64,000 nucleotides of DNA from Sporosarcina sp. P2 (GTDB taxonomy: Bacteria; Bacillota; Bacilli; Bacillales_A; Planococcaceae), in contig NZ_PDYY01000001.1 in assembly GCF_002743255.1 (NCBI RefSeq), positions 248,001-312,000 of the forward strand, in the 5' to 3' direction. Numbering within the stretch: position 1 is the first letter of the stretch; every line of letters starts with the position of its first letter. The notes beneath the pieces were generated by a model, which searched no databases, was not told where the DNA came from, and worked only from the letters and a program-made list of their open reading frames with translations. Below, one piece after another: positions 9,141-17,962 of the stretch. The position numbers and the translations under genes were made by a program.

Positions 9141-10352
9141 GTGGCTCGTTTTACATATGAAGGGCGAGATGCGAAAGCGATTCGCCGTGGTACAGTGACG
9201 GCTACGAATAAGCGAGATGCAGCGATTAAACTTAAAGATCAGGGAATTCGTGTAGTAAATCTTGTTGAGCAGAAAGAAACGATGCTAACGAAGGATATTA
9301 CGATCGGTAGTCCGGTGAAGCGTGATCAATTGATTATGTTCTTACGGCAGTTTTCTACACTTCTTCAAGCAGGAGTCACGATTGTGGATGCAGTAAGGAT
9401 ATTATCTATGCAGGTGGAGCAAGCGGCATTACGAAAGATTTTGACTGCAGTTCAGGAAGATTTACGTACAGGTACAGCGTTATCTGTAGCTTTCGGAAAA
9501 CATCCTAAAGTATTTGAACCGTTAATTTTAAACATGGTGGCGGCAGGAGAAGTTTCGGGTACGGTAGATGAATCATTGGATCAATTAGCAGAGCATTTCG
9601 AGAAAGCGTATCGTACAAGACAAAAAGTCACATCAGCGATGGCATATCCAGTTGTAGTAGGCATTATAGCGATCACTGTAGTCATTTTTCTTCTATGGTT
9701 CGTCGTACCGATGTTCGTAGATATGTTTGATAGCATAGGTGGACAACTACCTTGGCTAACTCGAGCGGTAATGGCAGCTAGTGAATGGATTGCAAACTAC
9801 TGGTACTTGTTCATTCTTATAGTTTCAATTCTAGTTGTTGGGTATATCATGTTCAGAAGCAACCCAAAAGGGAAATATATTCTGGATACCATCTTGTTGA
9901 AATTACCTATATTCGGTAGCATTGCTCAAAAGTCTTCCCTCGCAATGATGACGCGCACATTAAGTTCCATGTTTTCGAGCTCTGTACCGATTTTACAGGC
10001 CCTGTCTATGACAGAAAGAGTGGTAGGGAATGAGGTCATTTCAAAAGTGATTGGTGAGTCTAGAGTATCAATGGAACGTGGTGGATCTTTGACAGAACCT
10101 ATGTTAAATCACTGGGCATTCCCACCATTAATTCCTCATATGATTGCAATTGGTGAAGAGACTGGTTCTTTAGACTCTATGTTAGCCAAAGTTGCCGATT
10201 TTTATGAGAAAGAAGTAGAAGCAGCTACAGACCGCTTAAAGGCTTTGATAGAGCCTTTAATGATTGTTTTCTTAGCTGCTATAGTCGGGACTATAGTTTT
10301 GGCAATCATGTTACCGATGTTTAGTATGTTTGAACAGATAGATAATTTGTAA
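9141..10352 (+). CDS. pilC: Type IV pilus inner-membrane platform protein PilC
   Basis: 403 residues, GspF/PilC family. Two homologous T2SSF domains are visible (first about residues 65-190, FLRQFSTLLQAGVTIVDAV; second about 270-395, MTRTLSSMFSSSVPILQAL). Three or more membrane segments are present, including VVGIIAITVVIFLLWFVV and the C-terminal MIVFLAAIVGTIVLAIMLP. It couples the PilB/PilT motors to the pilus base. It starts with GTG two bases after the pilT stop and ends the pilB-pilT-pilC run. A separate promoter precedes pilA. Confidence 0.94.
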   Translation: MARFTYEGRDAKAIRRGTVTATNKRDAAIKLKDQGIRVVNLVEQKETMLTKDITIGSPVKRDQLIMFLRQFSTLLQAGVTIVDAVRILSMQVEQAALRKILTAVQEDLRTGTALSVAFGKHPKVFEPLILNMVAAGEVSGTVDESLDQLAEHFEKAYRTRQKVTSAMAYPVVVGIIAITVVIFLLWFVVPMFVDMFDSIGGQLPWLTRAVMAASEWIANYWYLFILIVSILVVGYIMFRSNPKGKYILDTILLKLPIFGSIAQKSSLAMMTRTLSSMFSSSVPILQALSMTERVVGNEVISKVIGESRVSMERGGSLTEPMLNHWAFPPLIPHMIAIGEETGSLDSMLAKVADFYEKEVEAATDRLKALIEPLMIVFLAAIVGTIVLAIMLPMFSMFEQIDNL

Positions 10353-10422
10353 CGGAAATAACAAATGTTAGTAATAATTTTAAGTTTTTTCAATTAAACT
10401 GGTTTTAATTTACTAGATTCTC

Positions 10423-10431
10423 TGGTATACT
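10423..10431 (+). promoter_or_regulatory. Extended -10 promoter for pilA
   Basis: TGGTATACT is a good extended -10 (TG-N-TATACT), about 39 bp before the pilA ATG and outside pilC, fitting a dedicated promoter for the abundant major pilin. The -35 region (TTTTAA) is poor. Confidence 0.5.
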
Positions 10432-10469
10432 TTACTCATAAAGTATGATAGACAAGAGGGGGGAATTAT

Positions 10470-10895
10470 ATGAAAAAGTTTATGCAGAAGAAATTGAATC
10501 AAAAAGGTTTGACACTTGTCGAGCTATTAGCGGTTATTGTTATTTTGGGTATTATTGCTGCGATTGCGGTGCCGGCTATTGGGAATATTATTACGAATTC
10601 TAAGGTTAATGCATTAAAGTCTGATGGACAAAACGTATTATCTGCTGCACAGATGTACTTTGCAGAAAACGGTGAAAAGTCAGTTGACCTTACGAAGTTA
10701 ACTACAGAAGGATTTTTAAATGAAGTTGGTGGCCTTACATCAGCAACAGTTACAAAAGTAGATGGCGGATCAAATACTTTAGTAGGTACCGCAACGACAA
10801 AAGGTGTTACAGTAACTTTCAAAGGTTCGACTTCTAAAAATATTACTGATGCTGCAGTTAAAGGAACTACCGGTACAGTTGAAGTGACGAGATAA
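10470..10895 (+). CDS. pilA: Major type IV pilin PilA
   Basis: 141 residues. A basic leader MKKFMQKKLNQKG is followed by LTLVELLAVIVILGIIAAIA, the classic type IV pilin N-methylation helix (cleavage after Gly13, Glu+5). The globular domain is small and Gly/Thr/Val-rich without cysteines, ending VKGTTGTVEVTR. The gene has its own extended -10 promoter and a strong terminator, suggesting a monocistronic, highly expressed major pilin. The ribosome site is GAGGGGGGAA, 6 bp before the ATG. Confidence 0.92.
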   Translation: MKKFMQKKLNQKGLTLVELLAVIVILGIIAAIAVPAIGNIITNSKVNALKSDGQNVLSAAQMYFAENGEKSVDLTKLTTEGFLNEVGGLTSATVTKVDGGSNTLVGTATTKGVTVTFKGSTSKNITDAAVKGTTGTVEVTR

Positions 10896-10930
10896 GTATC
10901 TTTCCATAATTATATTACTTAATTCATTAA

Positions 10931-10962
10931 AACTCTGCAGATATTCCCTGCAGAGTTTTTTT
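10931..10962 (+). terminator. Rho-independent terminator after pilA
   Basis: Perfect 10-bp stem AACTCTGCAG / CTGCAGAGTT with a 7-nt loop, followed by a T-run to 10962. Confidence 0.9.
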
Positions 10963-11531
10963 AAAATCAATTTTTTTTAGAAATGTGAATAATCATAGAT
11001 TCAATAAATTCAATTGTGCAACTTATAAGATTGTACTCTTGTGAAGAAACTTCTTGCCGACACTCGTCGTGTTACGCTCGTTAAAGATGCTAACGGTTAT
11101 ATTACTAAACGTTGCTAGTTCATATTTTATTGAACACATTGAAATTAATTATTATATTAACTCTGTAGGTATTCTTACATTAATTCAACTGTGTTCTCTT
11201 TAAAGCGAAAACTTAGTCAATTACATATTGTGCATTGTTGAAGCTAACCCCTTTGGATTTGTAGTAAAGCATACGTCGAGGAAAATGACGTTAAATTTCG
11301 AAAACCACTGTCGAAATGATTAATAATAGTGAGAAATCCACAAAAGTTAGAACTGAAAAATGTGATGAATTACCCTCCATATCAGGTGATTAATTACAAT
11401 GCTTAATATTTCGTAAGCTCTTCCTACCAGTCTTCCTTTCTCCCAACACTTTTGCTATACTTACCATAACTAGTTTACTAGGAAATAATCACCAAACACC
11501 CCGCGTTTGCTCGTCTGGAAGGAGTTCATTT
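10963..11531. other. AT-rich intergenic gap between pilA and pilM
   Basis: About 570 bp with no ORF carrying a ribosome site. Reading frames of up to roughly 50 codons occur (for example from about 11054) but lack start signals and family features. The right edge contains the pilM promoter. It may be the remnant of a lost pilin gene; I see no direct evidence for that. Confidence 0.5.
11453..11461 (+). promoter_or_regulatory. Extended -10 promoter for pilM operon
   Basis: TGCTATACT, preceded by TT, is about 70 bp upstream of pilM. The -35 area is weak (TTCCTT-like). Confidence 0.42.
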
Positions 11532-12524
11532 ATGTCAATTTTTTCTAAACTAAAACGCCCACTTTCCAAACTTTCTATACCTACACTCAGCCGTAAAAAG
11601 CGTGTGCATTCGTTAACTCTTGACGACGATGCGATCCGGTACGTGCGTATAAAGTCCTTGAATCCGATCGTGCTGGAAATCGCGAAAGAATTGTTGTTGC
11701 CAGCACATATCATAATGGAAGGCCGAATAGCCGAAGGGGATAAGCTCCGCGATGTTCTGACGGAGGTTGTGAAAGATTGGAATCTTGTGAAGCGTGACGT
11801 GGCGTTTCTTGCGCCTGATACATATGTCATCATCCGACGCGTTGCGTATCCTGACACGGTGGAAGATGAAGAGCTGAAAAGCCATTTCTTTATCGAGATC
11901 GGTTCGACGATTTATTTGCCTTTTGACGATCCGGTGTTTGATGTCGTTCCTTATACAGCTAATCAATCGCAAAATGAAGCGATTTTGATTGCGTCTAAAG
12001 AAAGTATTATGCAGACCTATGAGGAAGTGCTGAAGTCCGTAAAAGTGGAACCAGTTGTGGCGGATATTGCACCGCTTTCTCTGTATCGCCTGGCACATCA
12101 TGTGCACCAATTTGAGGGGTCAGAACATATTCTCCTTGCTGATTTGCGTGGCCGTAGCCTGACTGTGTCTATTTTCTATTCTCATTATCCTTTGTTTATT
12201 CGCTCGATGGAACTGGAAGTGCCGCTTAGCATGGCAACAGGCGAAGAGCTAGAGCAACAAGTTGAGCCGGATACGATTGTCATGGAACTTGAGAAGCTAG
12301 CAAACTTCTATCGCTTTAATTTGGCGGAAAACGATTCCACTATTACCCATCTAGTGTGGAATGGTACATATAGACAACAAGAAGAATTATTGCAGATGGT
12401 ACGAGAACGTTTAGCAATCGAAGCACTTCCCTTAGTGAAAGAGCCGATTAGTTGTGTGGACGGAACCGCGATTACTGCGGATTTCCACCGAGTTATTGGT
12501 CTCGCGCTGAAGGAAGAGGTGTAA
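11532..12524 (+). CDS. pilM: Type IV pilus assembly protein PilM
   Basis: 330 residues of the actin-like PilM family. The N-terminal half carries HSLTLDDDAIRYVRIK (the beta-strand that opens the actin-like fold) and later VEPVVADIAPLSLYRLAHHV and ILLADLRGRSLTVSIF, the second-subdomain phosphate-loop region. PilM is a cytoplasmic protein that binds the N-terminus of PilN and forms the alignment ring. Start ATG 11532 follows a GGAAGGAG site. It begins the pilM-pilN-pilO-peptidase operon, with 1 bp between stop and next start. Confidence 0.88.
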   Translation: MSIFSKLKRPLSKLSIPTLSRKKRVHSLTLDDDAIRYVRIKSLNPIVLEIAKELLLPAHIIMEGRIAEGDKLRDVLTEVVKDWNLVKRDVAFLAPDTYVIIRRVAYPDTVEDEELKSHFFIEIGSTIYLPFDDPVFDVVPYTANQSQNEAILIASKESIMQTYEEVLKSVKVEPVVADIAPLSLYRLAHHVHQFEGSEHILLADLRGRSLTVSIFYSHYPLFIRSMELEVPLSMATGEELEQQVEPDTIVMELEKLANFYRFNLAENDSTITHLVWNGTYRQQEELLQMVRERLAIEALPLVKEPISCVDGTAITADFHRVIGLALKEEV

Positions 12525-12525
12525 T

Positions 12526-13212
12526 ATGTTAGTTAATATAAATCTACTGCCGGAAAAGATACGTGAGAAGGCTACTTTTCTTTGGATAGCGATTGCAATA
12601 CTTTTAGTCGCTTTTATTAGTTGGGTTGTGCTTTATTTCATTGCGCAAAAATATGAAGATGAAGCGGCGAGGTTGCAACAATCCACGTATGAAATACAGA
12701 AACAACAAGAAGGTATCACGTCGCAAATGCATTTGTCTGCATTTGGTCAGGAAAAAGAACAATTAGCAGCGACTGTAGAGTTTCTAAAAGGGCACCAATA
12801 TAAAACACAACCGCTTATAGATGATCTAACGAAAGCCTTGCCAGATCGAGGGTTTTTCCAAGAGCTAACGTTCACTGCGCCCAATGAAGTGACATTGAAA
12901 GTACAGTTTGATGACTTGATGGAGCCGGCGCTTTATCTAACCCGAATGAAAGCTTCGTCGTTAGTGATCGACGCGACGTTCGAAGGAATTGAAACGGAAA
13001 AATTAGACATCGATGAGCGGGAGAATGTCTTGCCTAGATATTTTGCTACCTATTTCATTCAATTTGTCGATGAACGTGCGCTACCAGGAACAGACGCAGA
13101 CGTTGATCCTGATGTGATTTCAGAACCGCAAGAGCAACCACAAGAACCTGCCCCTGAAGAACTACAACCTCCTGTAGATGCGAATACGGAAGGAGGCGAT
13201 ACGGTTGAATAA
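12526..13212 (+). CDS. pilN: Type IV pilus assembly protein PilN-like
   Basis: 228 residues. The N-terminus MLVNINLLPEKIREK is the PilN motif (INLLP) that binds PilM, followed by one membrane helix (ATFLWIAIAILLVAFISWVVLYFIA), a coiled coil, and a C-terminal ferredoxin-like region. The tail after residue 190 is Pro/Glu-rich and low-complexity. It begins almost directly after pilM and overlaps the start of the pilO-like gene. Confidence 0.85.
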   Translation: MLVNINLLPEKIREKATFLWIAIAILLVAFISWVVLYFIAQKYEDEAARLQQSTYEIQKQQEGITSQMHLSAFGQEKEQLAATVEFLKGHQYKTQPLIDDLTKALPDRGFFQELTFTAPNEVTLKVQFDDLMEPALYLTRMKASSLVIDATFEGIETEKLDIDERENVLPRYFATYFIQFVDERALPGTDADVDPDVISEPQEQPQEPAPEELQPPVDANTEGGDTVE

Positions 13213-13891
13213 ATATTTATCTAAACGTCAGATGGAGATTGGTTTAGTCGTATTGGCTTCCATTTTCCTTATTGCACTTGTCTATTACACGGTGACGAAC
13301 GTCTACTTGCCGGCAAAAGAAATGAAGGATCAGACGGCGGCTCAGTTTGCTTCAGAACGTGATGTGTTGTTTTCATTACAAAAACAATTAGCGAATCGAG
13401 ATGTAAATGAAACTGTAACGTCTGCACCACTTCAAAAAGTTGTGCCTGTCATTCCGTTAGAAGATGCATTGCTGATTCGTCTGGAGAAGGCGGAAGTAAA
13501 GTCCGATAGTCGAATTGAAGAAATTAATTTCTCGAAGGAAGTATTCGATATAGAACTACTGCCGGAAAATGTACAAAATCTCGAAACCGTGTTGATGGAA
13601 GTGACACTCGCTGCAGATACATATAAGCAAGTCGATTCGTTCATTTACGAGATTGAAGAAATGATTCGACTGATAAATGTAGAGACGATTCAATTCGAAG
13701 CGACTGCCGAGAAAACGGAAGAGGAATCGGATATCGGTGAAATGAAAGTTGTGATTTCATTCCATGCGTACTTCCGTCCGGATCTCGTCAATTTACAAAA
13801 TGAGGCGCCGAAAGTAGACGCGCCGCCACCTGCGATGAAATTCGATCCAACGACGATCAATAAAATGACAGGTACTGAGAAAGCGGGGTGA
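13205..13891 (+). CDS. pilO: Type IV pilus assembly protein PilO-like
   Basis: 228 residues: short cytoplasmic N-terminus MNKYLSKRQ, one membrane helix (LVVLASIFLIALVYYTV), a coiled-coil stretch, then a C-terminal domain resembling PilO. TTG 13205 is the best start, having AGGAGG 8 bp upstream; an in-frame ATG at 13178 lies inside pilN and lacks a site. It overlaps pilN by 8 bp. Its identification rests on position after PilN plus the PilO topology; the sequence itself is divergent. Confidence 0.75.
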   Translation: MNKYLSKRQMEIGLVVLASIFLIALVYYTVTNVYLPAKEMKDQTAAQFASERDVLFSLQKQLANRDVNETVTSAPLQKVVPVIPLEDALLIRLEKAEVKSDSRIEEINFSKEVFDIELLPENVQNLETVLMEVTLAADTYKQVDSFIYEIEEMIRLINVETIQFEATAEKTEEESDIGEMKVVISFHAYFRPDLVNLQNEAPKVDAPPPAMKFDPTTINKMTGTEKAG

Positions 13892-13902
13892 GGAGGTAAT
13901 CC

Positions 13903-14658
13903 ATGGAATGGCTCTATAGTAGTTTTTTCTTCCTTTACGGCATTACGTTTGGCTCGTTCTTTAACGTAGTCGGCATACGTTTGCCGGTAAAGGAATCCAT
14001 CGTGTCACCACCTTCTCGCTGTACGACATGTGATCGTAATCTGACCGCAGTAGATCTGGTGCCGGTTTTCTCTTACGTGTTTTTGCGTGGGAAGTGCCGT
14101 GGATGTAAAGAGAAGATCAGTGCTTTATATCCCGTGATGGAGCTGATCACGGGTGTGCTGTTCGTCTGTGCGTTCTTACACTTCGGATTTCAATGGGAAT
14201 TCGTTGTGGCTTTGTTATTTATTTCCATGTTGGTTATTTTAACGGTATCCGATCTAAAGTATATGTTGATTCCGAATAAAATTTTATTGCCGTTTGGTAT
14301 TGCAATTTTCATCTTGCGCTTCGTCAGTCCGCTGACGCCCTGGTGGGATAGCTTGCTTGGAGCTGCGGTGGGGTTCGGTTTGTTGCTATTGATTGCCTTC
14401 GTGTCGAACGGTGGTATGGGCGGTGGCGATATTAAGTTGTTTTTCGTTATTGGTTTGGTGCTCGGAACGATGCAGACGTTAGTGACGCTGTTTCTCGCTT
14501 CATTGATAGGCGCGATTGTCGGCATGATCTTCTTAAAAAAGACGAAGCAAGGACGTAAAACACCTGTGCCATTCGGTCCTTCGATTGCGGTCGCTGCACT
14601 AATTGCTTATTTCTATGGGACGCAGCTTGTCAGTTGGTATACAGGTTTGTTGAACTAA
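13903..14658 (+). CDS. pilD: Prepilin peptidase (type 4, PilD/ComC)
   Basis: 251 residues, a polytopic membrane aspartyl protease that cleaves prepilin leaders and methylates the new N-terminus. Zinc pairs CTTCDRNL and CRGCKEK are near residues 37-70. The two catalytic Asp sit in SDLKYMLIPN (near 110) and GGGDIKLF (near 172). Several hydrophobic helices follow. It is the counterpart of B. subtilis comC, which lies between folC and spoIIB, so here the chromosomal peptidase probably serves this pilus locus and any ComG-type pseudopilus. A strong terminator follows. Confidence 0.95.
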   Translation: MEWLYSSFFFLYGITFGSFFNVVGIRLPVKESIVSPPSRCTTCDRNLTAVDLVPVFSYVFLRGKCRGCKEKISALYPVMELITGVLFVCAFLHFGFQWEFVVALLFISMLVILTVSDLKYMLIPNKILLPFGIAIFILRFVSPLTPWWDSLLGAAVGFGLLLLIAFVSNGGMGGGDIKLFFVIGLVLGTMQTLVTLFLASLIGAIVGMIFLKKTKQGRKTPVPFGPSIAVAALIAYFYGTQLVSWYTGLLN

Positions 14659-14675
14659 ATCGGTAAATGTTTATG

Positions 14676-14705
14676 GACGAGACGACAACAGTCTCGTCTT
14701 TTTTT
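14676..14705 (+). terminator. Terminator after prepilin peptidase
   Basis: Stem GACGAGAC / GTCTCGTC with loop GACAACA, then seven T. Confidence 0.9.
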
Positions 14706-14749
14706 ACGTTCATTTTGATATGGTGAAAGAAAACTAGTGGAGTGATGGA

Positions 14750-15376
14750 ATGAATTTCCGCAGGACGTATTCAAAGAACATTGTGATTCGGGCGTTAGTG
14801 CAAGGGATAGCGATCGGCTTGGTCGCAGTACTAGTGATCGGGCTGACGATATCGACTACGGGAGAGAAAAAGGATAAGGCGAATGAGACGGTAGCGACGA
14901 CTGGGCCGAAGACAGACGAGCAAGGCGGAGCGGCTGAGGGTGGAGATACTATGTTCGTTAAGCAGCATGGTGTGTTTTCCAGTCAGGAGGCAGCGACGGA
15001 TTTCGTGGCGGACAATCCGAGTCTCGCAAGTACGGCTATCGTGCCAGCGGGGGGACAGTTCTATGTCTGGGGAGCGGTTTGGCTGAACGAGAGTGATGTA
15101 ATTTTGAAGGAAGGCGAAGATGCATTTAAGAAGAGAATTACAGTCGTACCGGGCACTTGCAAGTCTGCGGATGCCGGCGAGGTGAGAAAAGCGTTGCTTG
15201 CTGAGGATCTATCGAAAATTGAATTGTCTAAAGATGCAAAAGACGCGAAAAAAGGGGGAGACTTTGCGAAGAAAATGACCGCCATTACTGCATTTACAAA
15301 GGATTCCTCTGTCGCGAGACTGCATCTGTTGGCGCATTACTCGAATCAAGACCCGTGCTTCAAAATTCAATTTTGA
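14750..15376 (+). CDS. spoIIB: SPOR-domain membrane protein, SpoIIB-like
   Basis: 208 residues: a basic N-terminus, one membrane helix (ALVQGIAIGLVAVLVIGLTI), a Lys/Glu/Gly-rich linker, and a C-terminal region whose first part (FVKQHGVFSSQEAATDFV...FYVWGAVW) resembles a SPOR peptidoglycan-binding fold. The position between the prepilin peptidase and maf matches spoIIB of B. subtilis, a regulator of septal peptidoglycan hydrolysis during engulfment. It is much shorter than the B. subtilis protein (about 330 residues), so orthology is inferred mainly from synteny and topology. Confidence 0.65.
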   Translation: MNFRRTYSKNIVIRALVQGIAIGLVAVLVIGLTISTTGEKKDKANETVATTGPKTDEQGGAAEGGDTMFVKQHGVFSSQEAATDFVADNPSLASTAIVPAGGQFYVWGAVWLNESDVILKEGEDAFKKRITVVPGTCKSADAGEVRKALLAEDLSKIELSKDAKDAKKGGDFAKKMTAITAFTKDSSVARLHLLAHYSNQDPCFKIQF

Positions 15377-15415
15377 TCCCATATACGGGGGAGAATTGAA
15401 TTTTGCCCTTTTTTC
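15362..15415 (+). terminator. Inverted repeat/terminator overlapping the end of the spoIIB-like gene
   Basis: Perfect 11-bp inverted repeat AAAATTCAATT / AATTGAATTTT with inner GATCCC/GGGG pairing, then GCCC and a T-run. The left arm contains the last sense codons and the stop codon. Confidence 0.55.
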
Positions 15416-15460
15416 AAATCGCGTGGAATAGCGTACACTAGGAAAAAGGGGGTTGTTCCA

Positions 15461-16057
15461 ATGAAATTTAGTAGTTTAAAACCTATTGTGCTCGCATCTT
15501 CCTCGCCGAGACGTAAAGAATTATTACAGCTTGCAGGAATTGATTTTATCGTGAGACCGAGCGATGTAGACGAGAATTTACCGTTTACACCGGAAGAGCC
15601 ATATGAATATGCGGTTCGTCTGTCTGAGCAAAAGGCGCTTTCGGTAGTTGAATCAGAAGAAGAAATCATCATTGCGGCAGATACAATTGTAGTGAAAGAT
15701 GACAAAGTGTTCCCAAAGCCAGAAGATGACGCGCAAGCCATTGACTTCTTGATGGAGCTTTCTGGAGAGCTACATGAAGTGATTACAGGTGTGACGATCC
15801 TTGCGAACGGGAAGACGATACAGTTTGCTGATTTGTCTCAAGTGAAGTTCAGGAAACTGGATGAAGAGCTCGTTCGTGCATATGTGGAATCAGGAGATGC
15901 TTCAGATAAAGCAGGTGCGTACGGCATCCAAACGCAAGGGATGCTGTTTGTGGAAAATATGGTAGGCGATTATCAAAACATCGTAGGGTTGCCGATCAGT
16001 GATCTAGTCAACCGGATGCGTCAGGAAGGGTTGCTAACTTTAGAAGGTGGTGCGTAA
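15461..16057 (+). CDS. maf: Maf nucleoside triphosphate pyrophosphatase
   Basis: 198 residues. The signature is VLASSSPRRKELLQLAGI at the N-terminus. The catalytic base region AADTIVVKDDKVFPKPED and GAYGIQTQGMLFVENMVGDY are also conserved. Maf proteins hydrolyse non-canonical or dTTP/UTP nucleotides and are linked to septum inhibition in Bacillus. Located directly upstream of radC as in B. subtilis; its TAATG stop/start overlap indicates translational coupling. Confidence 0.94.
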   Translation: MKFSSLKPIVLASSSPRRKELLQLAGIDFIVRPSDVDENLPFTPEEPYEYAVRLSEQKALSVVESEEEIIIAADTIVVKDDKVFPKPEDDAQAIDFLMELSGELHEVITGVTILANGKTIQFADLSQVKFRKLDEELVRAYVESGDASDKAGAYGIQTQGMLFVENMVGDYQNIVGLPISDLVNRMRQEGLLTLEGGA

Positions 16058-16755
16058 TGCCGCTTGATTTAGCTCCGCAAATGATGATCCGTGATGTGCA
16101 TATCGCTGACAGGCCTCGTGAGCGTTTAATACGAGAAGGGGCGAGCAGTTTATCCAACCAAGAGCTGATGGCGATTCTGTTGCGCACCGGCTCCCGCTCG
16201 GAATCTGTTCTCGTACTCGCCAACCGTGTGTTGTCGACAATTGACCGTTTACAAGATTTGAAAGAGTTAACAGTGGACGAGATGACCAAAATTAAAGGGA
16301 TTGGTGAAGCGAAGGCGGTGCAGTTATTGGCTGCCGCAGAACTCGGCAAGCGATTGTATCGAACGGCCCCGCACGAACGCTATAAGATTCGTTCACCGGA
16401 AGATGCCGCGAATTATTTAATGACGGATATGTCGTCGTTGAATCAAGAACATTTCGTGGTGTTATTTTTGAATGTAAAAAATGAAGTGTTACATAAGCAA
16501 ACGATTTTCATTGGCAGTTTGAATTCTTCCATAGTACATCCGCGTGAAGTGTTCCGTGAAGCTTTTAAACGGTCGGCCGCATCGATGATTATTTCACATA
16601 ATCATCCAAGTGGCGACACGACACCTTCGAGGGAAGACATCGAAGTGACGAAACGACTGATGGAAGCGGGGCAGATCATGGGCGTGGATGTGCTCGATCA
16701 TATCATTATCGGTGATCAGAAATTCATCAGTTTAAAAGACAAAGGGTACATCTAA
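16057..16755 (+). CDS. radC: RadC family (JAB/MPN domain) protein
   Basis: 232 residues. The N-terminal UPF0758 helix-hairpin-helix region (DRPRERLIREGASSLSNQELM and KIKGIGEAKAVQL) is followed by a JAB/MPN metallo-domain with HNHPSGD near residue 181 and the upstream Glu in SSIVHPREVF. The biochemical role is unsettled despite the historical DNA-repair name. It overlaps maf by one base and ends before a terminator. Confidence 0.93.
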   Translation: MPLDLAPQMMIRDVHIADRPRERLIREGASSLSNQELMAILLRTGSRSESVLVLANRVLSTIDRLQDLKELTVDEMTKIKGIGEAKAVQLLAAAELGKRLYRTAPHERYKIRSPEDAANYLMTDMSSLNQEHFVVLFLNVKNEVLHKQTIFIGSLNSSIVHPREVFREAFKRSAASMIISHNHPSGDTTPSREDIEVTKRLMEAGQIMGVDVLDHIIIGDQKFISLKDKGYI

Positions 16756-16783
16756 AAGCGTAAAAATTGTCGCGCGAAAGTAG

Positions 16784-16809
16784 AGAGACTGGTAAATCAG
16801 TCTCTTTTT
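16784..16809 (+). terminator. Terminator after radC
   Basis: Stem AGAGACTG / CAGTCTCT with a 6-nt loop, then TTTT. Confidence 0.85.
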
Positions 16810-16840
16810 CGATGTTTTTTGCAAACTGGCCGGGTGACAC

Positions 16841-16869
16841 TGTAAATTAAGTTACCTTTCCGTTATAAT
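16841..16869 (+). promoter_or_regulatory. Promoter for mreB
   Basis: A perfect -10 TATAAT (16864-16869) with a 17-bp spacer to a weak -35 (TGTAAA), about 56 bp upstream of mreB and after the radC terminator. Confidence 0.5.
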
Positions 16870-16924
16870 GTGGTGTATGCTTTTAAGAATACCGATGATG
16901 GTTTTATAGAAAGGGAGAATTGAC

Positions 16925-17938
16925 TTGTTTGGTTTCAGATCAAGAAACGTAGGAATTGACTTGGGGACAGCCAATACTCTAGTTTTCATTAAGGATAAAG
17001 GTATTGTGCTAAGGGAACCTTCTGTCGTAGCGAAAAATACGACGACCGGTGAAATCGTAGAGGTAGGCAGTAAAGCGCATGCCATGATCGGACGTACACC
17101 GACTTCAGTCGTGGCAATTCGCCCGATGCGAGAAGGAGTCATTGCAGATTTTGAAACAACAACTGCCATGATTCGTCATTATTTAAAAGAAGCGCTAAAA
17201 TCAGCAGGAAATTCATGGACGAAACCGACCGTTATGGTTTGTGTGCCATATGGTATTACATCGGTTGAGCAACGCGCGGTGATCGATGCTGCACGTCAAG
17301 CGGGTGCGAAAGAAGCATATACGATCGAAGAACCTTTTGCGGCTGCAATTGGTGCGAATTTGCCAGTATGGGAACCAACGGGCAGTATGGTCGTCGATAT
17401 AGGCGGAGGTACGACGGAAGTGGCCATCATTTCTCTAGGCGGCATCGTGACGAGTACTTCGATCCGTGTTGGTGGAGATTCTATGGATTCAGCTATCATA
17501 ACGTATATCCGTAAAGAATATAAATTGATGATCGGTGAACGTACTGCCGAAAACATCAAAATGCAAATTGGTTCGGCATTTGATTTAGATAAGACGGAGA
17601 AAATGGACATCCACGGTCGTGACTTATTGACAGGCTTGCCGAAAACGATGGAAATTAATTCGCAGGAAATCACGAAAGCGTTGCGTGAGCCGATGGATTT
17701 GATTATTGAAGGTATGAGAAAGACGCTGGAACAGACACCACCTGAATTGGCGTCAGACGTTATGGAACGTGGAATTGTCTTAACAGGTGGCGGTTCATTA
17801 CTTCGTAATCTCGATAAAGCAATTTCTGAAGAAACAAAAATGCCTGCATTTGTAGCAGAAGATACGCTAGACTGCGTAGTGATTGGAACAGGTAAAGCTT
17901 TGGATAATTTAAAACTCATTAAAAAAATTCAATCATAA
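16925..17938 (+). CDS. mreB: Rod-shape determining actin homologue MreB
   Basis: 337 residues, actin/Hsp70 fold. Phosphate 1 motif is [13 protein letters not shown] at the N-terminus, phosphate 2 is [18 protein letters not shown] near residue 157, and the adenosine site is [11 protein letters not shown] near residue 283. It polymerises under the membrane and guides the elongation peptidoglycan machinery. The start is TTG (MFGFRSRN) with AAAGGGAG upstream. First gene of an mreB-mreC-mreD-minC-minD operon. Confidence 0.97.
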   Translation: MFGFRSRNVGIDLGTANTLVFIKDKGIVLREPSVVAKNTTTGEIVEVGSKAHAMIGRTPTSVVAIRPMREGVIADFETTTAMIRHYLKEALKSAGNSWTKPTVMVCVPYGITSVEQRAVIDAARQAGAKEAYTIEEPFAAAIGANLPVWEPTGSMVVDIGGGTTEVAIISLGGIVTSTSIRVGGDSMDSAIITYIRKEYKLMIGERTAENIKMQIGSAFDLDKTEKMDIHGRDLLTGLPKTMEINSQEITKALREPMDLIIEGMRKTLEQTPPELASDVMERGIVLTGGGSLLRNLDKAISEETKMPAFVAEDTLDCVVIGTGKALDNLKLIKKIQS

Positions 17939-17962
17939 TATTAATTGGAGGAGATGTAGGCA

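Noticed and set aside
17296..17919. 207-codon minus-strand frame across mreB
   Set aside because: Antisense shadow of an unmistakable mreB; no ribosome site.
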